This document shows, one piece after another, positions 12,000 to 23,606 of a DNA stretch of 64,000 bases. Each line of letters begins with the position of its first letter. Within the stretch, counting starts at the first letter, position 1. A program made the translations under genes and the position numbers. Under the pieces are notes generated by a model. That model was given only the letters and a program-made list of their open reading frames with translations, had not been told where the DNA came from and made no database searches. Source of the DNA: Callipepla californica brunnescens. Taxonomy: Eukaryota > Chordata > Aves > Galliformes > Odontophoridae. The stretch spans positions 1,868,335-1,932,334 of the forward strand of contig JALIRH010000042.1 in assembly GCA_023055505.1 (NCBI GenBank). The letters are read 5' to 3'.

Positions 12000-12330
12000 T
12001 ATATGCACTTAAATAATCCTGATGTGTCGGGCAACCACAGCTAAATAACTAGGCTGGAAGCTTTGCATATCTTATGCAAAATAATTTGCTAGCTGCAGGA
12101 TTTCAGGTTTCATTTAAAACCAATCAAATAATCGGAATGAAGCCTATATCCCCAACCCATAGCTTTGCATTTCTAAGTGCCACAGCCATAACACAATAAT
12201 GAACATATTTGTCTTCTTCAGACCACCATCCTATTAGCCGTCGCGTGTAACAATCTGCTCTCAGCTAACGTCTATCATAGCACACAAATCCGAGAGCTGA
12301 ATGCATTAAAAAGAAAATTGATTCCTCGCA
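12000..12330. other. Candidate conserved noncoding element with palindromic POU-type site
   Basis: This AT-rich block contains an interrupted palindrome, TTTGCATA-TCT-TATGCAAA (12062-12080), which is two facing octamer-like half sites. It also has AAAATAATTTGC, CCAATCAAATAATCGG and TAACAATC. Paired octamer sites are typical POU-factor targets. The element call is an inference from motif arrangement. Confidence 0.38.
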
Positions 12331-13269
12331 TGCCCTCGTTTGTCTGCTTACTTTGTTTGCTTATTAGCAGCCGTCTGTGCAATTAATCCTGTGCCATTCC
12401 AGGTACCGCCCTCACACGCTGCGCAAGAGCTCCGATGGAGTTCTGCAGAAGCTCCAACCCCACGGCAACGCTTCTCCTCCCGACCCTCACTGCTGTCACC
12501 CCTCTGGAGCACAGGGAGCACTAACGATATTATTTTTCACGTTGAGAGGAACAACATTCATTATTTATAGGGATCCCAACCAGATGCTCGGCGAGCCCGC
12601 TCTGTGCTGCTTCTACCTCTTACTCTGCTCCCCACGTCTCTGCTATGGGAATAGAGGCACCTTTCCCCACTCCCATGGGCACTGCTGTTTCCCATTTGCT
12701 GCCTGGAGCACAGCCGGGTCCCCATGTGCTGTCAGCATCCCCAGCCCTGCCCGCTGCCTCCCAGCCCCATCCCCATCCCACCCACCTCACAGGAGCGGGA
12801 TCGGAGCTAACAAGTTTGGCCTCGGGCAGCCACCTCCGTCGCTCCGTTATTTTTCCATTTTTTGGAGCCTTTCAGCCCAGGGAGCTTGTTGCTCCTCCAG
12901 CATCAACAACATTAATGGGTTCTGACATCTCATAAATTTCCCCTTGGTGAAACAAAGAGAAAGAAACAATAAAAGGAATTTCAGAATTACAGGGGTTCGG
13001 AGCTTCGAGTTTTTCCTTCCAATTTCATATCTAGGGTTGCACAGGGAACAACCCCCCCCCCCCCCCATCCTGCTGCAGCCCCCCAGCACCACTGCCTGGG
13101 GGTCCCCATGCATCACACAGCATCACAGCCTGAGCTCAGCCCTCCCTGCACTGCAGCGGCTGAGAGCAGCACCTGCTGCATCCCCCACCCCATATATCAC
13201 ATTGTGCAACAGCGGAGGGTGTCTGCAGATCTGCTGCAGGCATCAGCCAGTATGAATCTCACTGCTCGT
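12331..13269. other. C-rich unique sequence without recognisable gene
   Basis: The plus strand is pyrimidine-rich, with many CCC and CCAT tracts and a C15 run. A 182-codon frame at 12377-12925 is low in complexity (proline and serine rich) and unlike any family I know. No exon signals form a convincing pair. Confidence 0.55.
13052..13066. repeat. C15 homopolymer
   Basis: Fifteen consecutive cytosines, followed 20 bases later by another C-rich run. The minus strand is therefore a G15 tract able to form a G-quadruplex. It is a likely site of length error in assemblies. Confidence 0.95.
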
Positions 13270-13400
13270 GGGATTAGTTATATTTTCGAAGCAATATGAT
13301 TTAGGGTGAAAAGTTTATTTCCCGCTGATCCCATATAAATAGAATCTGCATTCCATCGATGAAAGCTTTAATACCTCATACGATGCTACGAAGATAAAAG
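13270..13400. other. Candidate conserved noncoding element
   Basis: AT-rich stretch with GGGATTAGTTATATTTTCGA, a CCATATAAATAG SRF- or TATA-like box and CCATCGATGAAAGC. No gene lies next to the TATA-like box. Support comes from composition and motif texture only. Confidence 0.25.
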
Positions 13401-13779
13401 CATATCTTGAGAAGAAAGCCCTTGGCATGAAGATCAGCAGTGATGCTGAGCCCCAGCAGCTGCTGGAGGAGCTGCTGAGCCCCGGGACCGCTCTGCTCTG
13501 ATTTGTCCTGTGCTTTTATGGGAGCACTAAAAGCAAACGTCTCACTGCACAAGCATGAATCCCGGTGGCTGGGAGACAGACAGTACATCTCTGTCAGTCA
13601 GATGGGTCCAGAAAATAAAGCCATCGAAAACAGCACATTTGATTAAAGAAAATAAAACCCCACGTATATCTGGAGGCAGCAGGGCCTGAAAATGAAGCGG
13701 GGACACGCAGCGCTGTATGGACAAAAGGAGGGGGAAAAGTCAGGGAGAAAACTGAAGAGTCTGTAGTCTTTTGCGCCCA

Positions 13780-14075
13780 ATGAGTCATTAAAGAATTGCT
13801 CCCTAAACAAGGAATGTAATTACTATTTCAGAGTAATTGATGCACTCTACACAAACCAGACCCAAACGCCAGAAGTCGGCCGCCTTCTCCCAGGCACTCA
13901 GTCTGCCTGTTACTTAACCAATAATATTCACATGGGAAGAAACTGGTGGAGCGATTCCTGGGTGAGCAGTAATTGGTTTGAACATCGCTCTTACCCCGAG
14001 GGAGACCGAAGTCACAAATAAGATAAGGCGCTTTTTAAAATTAATTCCCATGTAATTGTATAATATGAGGAGGGA
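13780..14075. other. Candidate conserved noncoding element
   Basis: This dense block contains ATGAGTCATTAAAGAATTGC, TGTAATTACTATTTCAGAG, CCAATAATATTCAC, CAGTAATTGGTTTGAAC and AAAATTAATTCCCATG. It also has isolated CpG-containing segments such as AAGTCGGCCGCC, unusual in otherwise AT-rich DNA. Preserved CpGs within an AT-rich setting hint at constraint. It has no coding frame. Confidence 0.4.
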
Positions 14076-17000
14076 ATGCAAACACCAAAGCCTGTTCTTC
14101 CCACTGGTGGCTGAGCTGAGGGGCTGCGGGATGGCATGGCACCCAGCCCTGCGTCGGCACAGCGTTACACAGCGGTAGTGAATCTGTCACGGGCAGAAAT
14201 GTGTCTTCTTCTGCAGAAGTACCACTGTAACTGGAATTCTTCTTTCCTGGCAGCAGAGTCTGACCTCAGCAGCAGGAATTTGCGTAAAAGTACGTCTGCA
14301 CTCGTTAGCACATACGGAGTCCCTGCAGCACATTGCTCCTATGCCCTGGCCAGATGGCTCTGCTGCCCCGAGCCATGAGCAGGGATGACATGTGTCATGC
14401 AGTGTGGGCAGCCAGAGGACAATTAAAGCCGCTGGGTTCACTGACACCTCCCCAGCATGAGAGCACCACTCTTAGGTGCTTCATCTTCAAGTAACCCCGG
14501 CAGAGGGCAATGTCACAGAGCAGTGCCATATGCTGGGACCAAACTGGGAGGAGCCAGGCTGGTGCTGGTGGCAGAGCCTTCCAGGTCTGCTCCGGGAGCC
14601 TGGCTCCTTCTGCACCAATGATGAGCACACGCTGCTGCCCATGGAGAGCTGTTACCAGGGTCATGGCCGCCTCTCCTGAAGGCTCTTCATGCAAAGGGCT
14701 GAGCTGGCAGAGCATGGCCAGGACAGATGGAGCGGCAGCAGGGTGACTCAGGGAAGCACGGTGGCTGCCCAAAGGTCGATCAAGAGTGAGGTGTGCTGGG
14801 TTCTGAGCAGAGCCGGGGCCTGATGCTGCCTGTGAGTGCATCACACACCACCATGAGCAGCCCTCCTGTTGGCATATCGACAGCAGATGAACTGAAACAA
14901 CCCAGAAGGATTTGAGGAGGAGCCCCGTGTAAGGCAGCTGTGGCATTATTCATCTTATCCTGAGAGAAGGCTGAAAACAGGGGGCAGGATGTCAATTAAT
15001 TTGAGCTTGAGAATCCATTGGCAACACAACAGGAGGAAGGCAGGGGAACAATACAGGGGAGCAGGGGGAAGCAGAATGGTGGATGTTGGGTCTTTTCCAA
15101 CTGTGGTGTTTCTATGAATCTGCACAGAATTTGGAACTTGAGGCCCTTTCTTCCTGATTATTTGTTTAAGGATTCTGTACAGCCTCGAACAATTTGGGGT
15201 GGATGACAGCTGTCTTACAGGGCAATAACTGGTGATCTGAATGAAGGAGAAAACTGAACAGAGAACTGATGGAAGGTGAATGGACTCATGCACATTTGCT
15301 GCATGGGATGCAGTGCTTAACCTTGACACAGCTCCTGCATCCCAGCAGCCTTGCTTTCATGTTGCATAGCTGCAGTCACCGACCACAGCAGCAGTCCTTC
15401 AGAGTGGGCCCTCCCCCCATCAGCTTTGAAGCCCTCAGGGTGAAATATTAGCATTTCCCATGCCGCTGTCTCTTGATTTCTGTAGAATGTCTCTTTATAC
15501 AGGTTTCCACCATACTAAACAGCAGTGCTCTATGTTTGCACTTAATGCCCTTCAAGGAACCTGCCATGCCTGTGCTGTACCTGGGCATTCACAGGGATGC
15601 TCCTTCCCTCTGACCCATGGCACAGATTGCAAACAATCCCATCTCAGAGGCTCTGCCTCACAGGGCCAGGGAAGCATGGCAAAACCAGATGGCAGACCAA
15701 GAGCATGAGCAGAGACAAGTGCTCAGCAATTGGTCCCTGCACAGAAGCTCGAGCCCAGCAATGCAGGTGCATGCTGTGTGGCCCAGCAGCACTGCAGCAC
15801 CCACCATGTCCAGCAGAACAGCTTGGCTGCACAGAGGCAGATGTTTTCTGTCTAAATATATCCAGAAAGCCAGGCAGCGTTTATCTTCCAGCTAGCTATA
15901 CGTGGGGTCAAAGCCTTTGAAACTAAAAAGGCAGATATAAACTCAAGGAATTTTCATTCCCAATAAACAAACACTGCTGTAACATGAGTATTAGAAGCTC
16001 AGCACTATTAGTACAGCCCTTCTCAAGAAAAACAGTGAAGCAGCACTGCCCTCTCAATATCTCTGTACCATAAAATCAGCTTTTAGACTACTACAAGTCA
16101 CAGGAATGACACCTACTCTATAACGAAAGATGCCCATTTACAGAGCTGCTCATTCTGTCATGCTCGTGGCTGCACTGGAAGTGGCTGTGCTGCCAGATGC
16201 TTTCCATTTCTCTTCCAGCAGTTGCAGTTCAGCATCTTTTTTCCTCACCCGCCCTCAGACCAAATCCTGCAGCTTTCAGCAGCCAGGAGCATCCTCAGCC
16301 ACCTCTTTTGGCACCTTCATTGATCTACAGGGAATGAAAACCCAACTGGCATGAAGCTGGACGGCCTCTTTCCTTCCACCCACCCCTCACAACTCTCTGC
16401 AGGACTACATGGCCCTGGCACACACAGAGCTGCATGAAGGCTGGGCACAGGGCTTGGGCAATGCGTGGAGATGGATATCTTGCCATCCGTGCCCTCAACT
16501 CCACTTCAGTGATTCTTCTCCCTTGTTTGAGAGAAGTGCTGGGAGTTTTTGTTCCTGCTCATTGTTTGGGTCCTACATGGCTGGGGGAAGAAATTTTAAT
16601 TAAAAGCTGTTCCACTTTTATGTCCAATATGCTTCAATGGGAAATACATCTTTCTGATGCCTGAATTGCCTACTTAGTATTTCTTGCACCTTCTCAGCAG
16701 CTGGTGCGAGGCAGCACTTGAATTAGGATCAGGAGCTGGATGGAAACCGTGTAGTATGGCCTCAAAATCCTCTGCTCCTCCTTCAACACGACTCATTACC
16801 ACCATGGCTAGAGTCCAGGCAGTGCCCTGGGAGAGCAAGTCTGTAGGTGCAGAGATTAGGGAGAAAATGCTACAACCCATCCAGGGCTGCAGTGACTCAG
16901 GACTGTGTCCATGCAGGGCTAGGAAAGGGCATTCCACAAGTGATGGCACAGGAGTTCGGACTTGTTTTGCTGGAACCCGATTTTCTCTTTTCAAAACAAA

Positions 17001-18189
17001 TAACCCTCTCGTATATCTGCGTGCGCTGGGAAGGCAAAATAACATGTGAGAAGAAAAAGTGCCTCAGTGTTAGGAAAAGATGGCATTCCAAACACTTGGA
17101 CTCAGAAAACATGTTACTGCTGGCTGCTTTCCTGGCTGCCACGCTGCCACAAACCCGAAAGCAAGATGCCAAATGGATGCTCTGCCCCTTCATGAGCTCA
17201 GCCTGCACAGCACGGGGTCACTCCTCACCTGTTGCTGAGCTGCTGTGCTTGCAGGACCTGGCAGCCCCAACCCCACCAGGTAAAAGCACTGCCAGAGCTG
17301 AAGCTGGGAACTGCTTAATGCATTCAGCCCGTGACATTTCCCATCGGAGCTCAGCGCTGTTTACAAATTCCGAAGAACACCTCAAGTCATTTCTGGCACA
17401 GGCTTATGATTTCTTTCACAGAAAATGGGACAGAGCTTGTGGGTCTGTGTTTAATGTGAAAAGGGATTTGGAAATGAAAAGTCAACTGGCATGAAAGATG
17501 GCAGGGCAAATGTGAAAGCAGCAAAGCGTGTGGGTGGTCCGTGAGCATGTAATAGGCTATTTGTAAGGAAAAGGAAACACGTTCGCAGTGGTAAGGCCTG
17601 ATAAAACAGTTCCTTTTTATCCAGTCAATAACATAATCGTAATTCTCCTTAGCTCCTTCTCTGAAGGAGAGTGTGGCACAAATGGGATGAGGGCTGAGAA
17701 GTTGTGGACACGGCCCCATGGGCTCAGCCCAGCTGGGAACTCGAGCAAATGCATCCTCAGCGGTGTGTGGCCTCCTGCATGGATGGCTCCAGATCAGCTT
17801 TACCGCATGGGAAAAGGGAAGACGCTTTGAAAGGCTCTGCCATTGTCCTCCAGGACAATCACACAGTAATTAAAAACACCCTCCACAGCCCATTTTCCTC
17901 CTAGACCTTGAAGGATACAATAGGCAGAGGAACATTAACCAGGGTCCTTTTCTTTGAGCCCCCAAAGAGCCTGCCGACAGATAGAGACTTGAAAGCCCAG
18001 AGCTGGGCTCTCAGGGAGAAGAAATGCTGCCCAGAATATAGATTTTGGTGCCAGATGGGAATTACAGCCCCGATCCATCCTCCTCTGTCACTGGAGCTGG
18101 TGTTGCTCTGTGGGATAAATGGAAGAGAACACAGCTACTTTCCCTGTCTTGGGGGAAAAAATGACATTCCATTTTGTCTCCAAAAAATA
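14076..18189. other. Unique sequence with one CR1 remnant, no recognisable gene
   Basis: The longest open frame is 215 codons (16847-17494, plus). It lacks any domain, and competing frames of over 100 codons overlap it on both strands. A 183-codon minus-strand frame (14395-14946) is likewise unrecognised. Apart from the CR1 remnant near 15.1 kb, I see nothing specific. Confidence 0.55.
15085..15120 (+). mobile_element. CR1 LINE 3'-end remnant (weak)
   Basis: TTGGGTCTTTTCCAACTG followed by a TTTCTATGAATCTG tail resembles the CR1 3' end, which in birds runs GGTC(Y)TTTCCAACC and then repeats of an ATTCTATG-type octamer. Only about 35 bases match, so this is a short and diverged piece with no coding content. 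Confidence 0.5.
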
Positions 18190-18330
18190 CACATTATTTA
18201 ACTTATAAAATATTTAATCTACGTAATTAATCCTCTCCTGACAGCGCTTTGCACATTTTTGCTGGCAATCCATGCTTTGAATGGCCTATAGTTACAGCTA
18301 ACTTTGTTTCCTTTTTCTCATGAAATTAAT
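18190..18330. other. Candidate conserved noncoding element
   Basis: AT-rich block with CATTATTTAACTTATAAAAT, CTACGTAATTAATCC and AGTTACAGCTAACTTTG. It contrasts with the neighbouring GC-balanced sequence and has no coding frame. Confidence 0.3.
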
Positions 18331-21300
18331 CAAAGGCTTGTGTTGTAAATTATTCAGGGGCTGAGCGAAGCCTGCTTTCGGTGGCTTGCAGCAAGAAAAA
18401 CTCCTATTTCTTTCGTGTGCCATCCCCACAGCAACGCTACATTTCCACAGAGGCAGCACCGAGCAGATGCAGCAGACCCAGTAGCATGGCTGATGCTGGA
18501 CCAGGAGACAGGGACCTGCTCTGCTCAAGCCCTGCTGGGTTCTGGTGTCCCCTGGGGTGGGGAAAAGTGTGTCTGCACTGCACCGAAGCAAGGAATGAGG
18601 ACCTGCTGTGTTACTGCTGGCCAGATCAGTGGGAGGAACCCAAGCACAGGAGTGGGTTTGGAGTCCTTTATCAACACTTGCTCTTCTCAGCTCCTGGATG
18701 TGCATAAGGCTCTTGCTGGATTCACACACAGTTCAGCCCCTTTGAAGATTTAACCTCCAGGGCTTATTTTTTTTTTCTTCAGCATGGAATTCTCTCTGTC
18801 ACTTGCAGAGGAGCCACGTGGAGGGTCTCACTGCACGGCTGATGTACTTGCTGTTTTGCTAATACTGTTTTGCAATACTGCCTTCTCCCTGAGCACCCCT
18901 ACCTGCCACCTCTCCCACATACAGCCCTTGGGATTCAGGGATGCTGCAGGAAGCCAATGGTGCCGCTGCTTTGTGGGGTGCAGCTCCAATCACACAGTCC
19001 AGGGAGCTCCCAACCTCACAGCCCTGTCCCCTCCTGGCTGACAAACCCTATTTGTGAGAGCTCAGCACGGGGATGAGACCCAAAGCACGGGTTGGCAGCT
19101 CGTTGTTGTCTGCCCACCACTGTCAGGCTTTGCTTTGGGAGTCAGTCTTTACCACCAAATGGTATGGGAAAACTGGCTGATAGAAGACTGTTTTCTGGTT
19201 GCTGCACTGCCCAGCTGCTGGCACTTCAGGAAACCCATCCCCTAGCACTAGGAAATGGAGCAGGACAGGTTTGCTAGGAGGCATTCTGAGATGTGACAGC
19301 CTGAGGAGCTAACAGAAAGCATCAGTCACAGCTTAGCCAGCAGCTGCAATGGCAGAATACAGTGAAGTTCCAATTTCCAGCACTGTTAATGAGCAAAAAA
19401 AGTAATAACCAAACAGTTCAGTGTGAACCAAAGAGCTCTGCAGAACACAACGTGAGAGCATCCAGCGCAGCGCTGCTGTGCAGATGCAGCATGTCTTGTA
19501 ATGAAGGAGCAAGCAGTGAGCATTGTTGTTAACAAGGTTTTATGGGTGTATGAAACAAATATACACACTTAACTCACTCAGTATTATTTTCCAGTTGGAA
19601 CCTTATTTTAATATAGACACCCTGAAATGACACTATTCGTAAATAATGCAAGCAATGAAACCTTTCTCTTATCCCCCAGGGCGCACAAATGTGGGCTTAA
19701 ATGCGAATCTACAGCAGGATGGTGGAACTTGGAGCTTAAAAAGCAAAAGCAATGAAGGGATGGCAGCCACCATGAGAGCTGATGTGATCTGAGAGATGCT
19801 CCAGGCAGAGGGGCTGGAGGCACTGCAGCTGCTCAGTGGGAGAATCCACCAGAGCTGCAACTCATTCGCTGCGCATCTTCTCCATAATTCATATCTCAGA
19901 GATTGCTGGAAATCGGGACCAGTAAATAAGGCAGTGAAGTTTGTATATTTGGTCTGGTTATTGCCAGGCAGAACACGCTGAAAAGAAAAATACCATTTCT
20001 TCCTTTGTTGAATCTGGTAAAAACCCAACCTCGGGCAGAACTGCTTTGCCAACCAGTAAAAGTCAATTGTCCTTTTCCTTTCAAATTTTTGGAAGAACTG
20101 ACATGTCTTTGGGCTCAGAAGCGTGGGACTGGTTTTAATGAGATGGCCAAAAGGAAAGAACAGCACCTCTGACCTATGGGGGCATTTTGCGGGCTCAGAG
20201 CAGGCTTAAAGAAGGCACAAGCAGAAATGCCAATTAGGTTCCCTACAGCCTTATCTCACGCCTTGGTACCTCCCTTAGCACACATTTTCCAGTGTTTTCT
20301 GGTAATTTCTCCACTCAGCTTCCAGTGCCCTAAGCAATGAGACCTCCACCCCTCCTAGAGAAGACCGACACCGATGTGCTTCACAGCAGCTCCCTGTGCC
20401 CAGGAGCCCACGACCTCTGCTCTTCTGCAAACCCATCACCCTCCCATGCCCCTTCCCATGGCCCAGCAGTGCTCCTCGCTGCGCTTTGGCTCCTCAGGCA
20501 CTGAATATTTGCAAAGCACTCAGTGTTTGTTGAAATACTCTCTCTGGATTAAAGCTCAATATTTCTTGGCTCCTCCACTCGTTCGGAGCTGCCTTCTGCT
20601 TGCTGTTGCATATTTGCCTTTCCTTCCCGGGTTGTTAATAGGACTGAATGGCGTTTGGCCGTCGTTGGTGTTCCTACTCCCTGCAATGCACTGAGCCATG
20701 GCCTCTCACATCTCCCCTCCTCTGAGCAGTCTGGGATGGAGGAAAGCAGTGGGCAGCTTCTCTTCTCAGCATTAGATTTAACACCCACAAAACATCCTTA
20801 TCCTTATGGGAAAAACGGTGATCTCTCTTTGGGAAAAAAAACCCCACCTTGTTCTGCTTCCAGCAGCAGTGCAGGTGAGCAGTGAGAAGCTCCACAGCAC
20901 TGCTGGGATTAATCAGAAGATTGGTATGGTCATGGAGGTAGTAACACCTCAGTGAGTCTGCACCTTTCTTGTGCAGAAGCTGTGCATGGGTCTGCTGGTG
21001 CTAACTGCAGCCCAGGACCTGCCTGCCTGCTGCCCTGCACCCACAGCCAGCTGCCCCAGGTTATTTTCCTGTCACTGTGATGGCAGTCTGCAGCAAAATG
21101 CTGTGTTACTTCTCCTCATCCGCAGAAGAAAGGGCGTGAAAGCTGGGGGGAAAAAGGCACTGGTATTTTTGGGGTCAAAACTGCTGGAAAAATACAGAGC
21201 AAGTCCATTATGTGTCAGATCCTGACACCAGACTGCAGATAACAGCCATCTTCCACCCTGCACCCAAAGACCCATTGGCACCATCACCACTGGGACCTGC

Positions 21301-23596
21301 TGTGCCTGCTCCCCACGCACCCCACAACCCCAGATACAGCACTGGGCTGTGATGGAAAAGTCACTCAGCTCTTGGACTGCTTCCCACCCTCTGTTTTCAA
21401 AGACCCAAAACCTCTTCACTTCTTTTTTTCTCCCAGCTTTGTGAAAAAATGCTCTGTTCGCAGCATCCGCTCAGGGTCAGCAGATTTAGTGGTATCCCTT
21501 ATAAAAATAACACCCATTTCTGAGCCTCTGGATTCACGCCCTATGCAGTGTACCACAGAAAGGGAAATAGCTTGAAAAGTATTAGAGCACACTTTAACGA
21601 GCTCAGGGCTCCTGCCTGTGACCCTGGAAGCGTGTTTATCTTTGGGCTTGTCCTGAGCAATCATTCTTCCACAGCTGCCCCAGGAGCAGAAGGAATGCAC
21701 GAATTTGCAGCTGAAAATCCCATTGGCCTGTGTGTAATCCTGTGGTTTTCCACAGCAAAAAGGTTAGAAATTCTGCACCTGTCCTGCTTTTGCAGGGATG
21801 GGATGGTGTGCCTGTATAATTATGTATCTTTGTGTCTAATTGGATTTCCAGTGCCATTTCTGTTGACACGAGGCTAAACTGGAAGCAACCTTGGGGTGAA
21901 TGTATTCATCTTAAGGAGTTAGGATCTGTGACAAACAAACAATGAAGGGAATGGGGACACACATACCACGGAAGGCCAGGAAGAGCTGGGGCTTGAGCAG
22001 CATTCCCAGCCAAGATTCCTCTCACCGTTCTCTGACCTTTTTCATCTCCACCCATCTTTCATTTATTGCAGCTTGATTTGCCATCAGTACATGGCCTGGC
22101 ACTCTGAAGCTTCAAGCTGGCATTATAAAGGAAGCTCAGTGGTTCAAGCTAATTGCTGACATCGAGAGCTTTCAGTCAGACACAGGAAACGCTCACAAAA
22201 CGATGAGAAATGTGTGCAGCGAGGTATAATTATGCAGCAACAGATGGGATGTTTGTGTGGATCAACTGTCAAACGGGGGCAAGCAGGACAACACGGGAGC
22301 TCTTTGCTGGGATCTGTAGCAAAACAACCTGCTGGCTGTTCAGTGTGCAGTGTGTGTGCACTTCGTGTCAAACTGCTCCCAGATCGGGTGCCTGTGCCTG
22401 GGTGATGCCACTGCTCCATACCCACAGCTGTGTGTGTGTAAAATAGTTATGAAAAAGCCTTGAGAAAACACCCTTGGTGCTCATACATCTCCAAGAGTGC
22501 TCCATACACCAAACAAATCCATGTCCTCATGTTGGATGCTGTTCCCAGCTCAGGCTATAGTGGCAGATTGACTGCACAGCAGAGGAGCCCTGTGATCAGT
22601 GCAGCTGAGGGCTCTGCTTCTCACCTCTGGGTTTTCCTCTGGTTTCTTTGTCTGTTTGTGATGACTTTCCTGGCAAGCACCCACTCCTCCTGCAGCTAAA
22701 CTCCCCAAACAACAGCTGCTCTTAGGCAAAGAGCTCACCATTGAGTGGTACCAAGATCAAACTCTTCCTGGACTTTCCTCCCCCTCTGTGGGCTGTGATT
22801 CTCCCACTGCTGCTGCATGATGTGATTTTTCACATTGCTTCCAAGAAATGGTTCTGTTACACAGCCAGGCTCACTGATCTGCTGCACGTCTGGGAGTGCA
22901 TTCCTCACCACTCCTCTTCCTCTGGTTTTCAGTCAAGCAGGGATCCTTCTTTTACAGTAGACATGGGGCCTTAAGTGGGAGTTATCAGAGCCACAGTGCA
23001 AGCTGGCATTTAAAACACAGTTTTAAATTATGTTAATAATAAGATGGTCAAACGCCCTAGATGGGAAACAAGTGCAGGTTCCCATGCCCTGACCTCACCC
23101 TGTGCTCCCACCAGGGACAAGCAATGGGAGGCATGCAGAGCTGCTGTGAGACATGGGGCAGCACAGCACGCCCAGCTGGTGCTCAGTGGCCTGATGCTCA
23201 CAGCAGTTACCCTGCACTGTTCCCCACTCCTCATCACATTGGCATCTGAGCACCACACACCATGCACTAACGATGCCCTTAGCATCCTTGCAGATATTCC
23301 CTGTAGCAATGCACAGCTCTGGAAGTTGAGGAGTGAGGACCAGAGCACCCAGACATCACCTGCCCTGCCTTCTGCCTGGGCTGCAGCTATTGTATGCTTA
23401 GGAATTTATGATAATCACAAGAAAATATGGAGTTTGAGATTAATCTCAGACACAGCAATGTCCCCTAGCAGCACACAGCTGCTCCACCAGCGTATCCTGC
23501 TGTACAAACACGTCATGCTGCTTTCTCCCTGAGGGTTTCCCATGCAAGCCCTTGGGACCTGCTGATGTTATGGCAGCCCCACCACCCCAGCAACCT

Positions 23597-23606
23597 GGGG
23601 GGGGGG
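23597..23606. repeat. G10 homopolymer
   Basis: Ten consecutive guanines directly after a CAACCT context. A simple length-variable tract with no associated element. Confidence 0.95.

Noticed and set aside
12377..12925. 182-codon plus-strand open frame
   Set aside because: Proline- and serine-rich low-complexity translation of C-rich DNA; not convincing as coding.
13330..13345. CCATATAAATAG as a core promoter TATA box
   Set aside because: No gene, CpG island or exon lies next to it; more likely part of an AT-rich noncoding element.
14395..14946. 183-codon minus-strand open frame
   Set aside because: No similarity to any family I know, and no promoter or splice pairing.
16847..17494. 215-codon plus-strand open frame
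   Set aside because: No domain or splice-bounded structure, and it competes with frames of over 100 codons on both strands.
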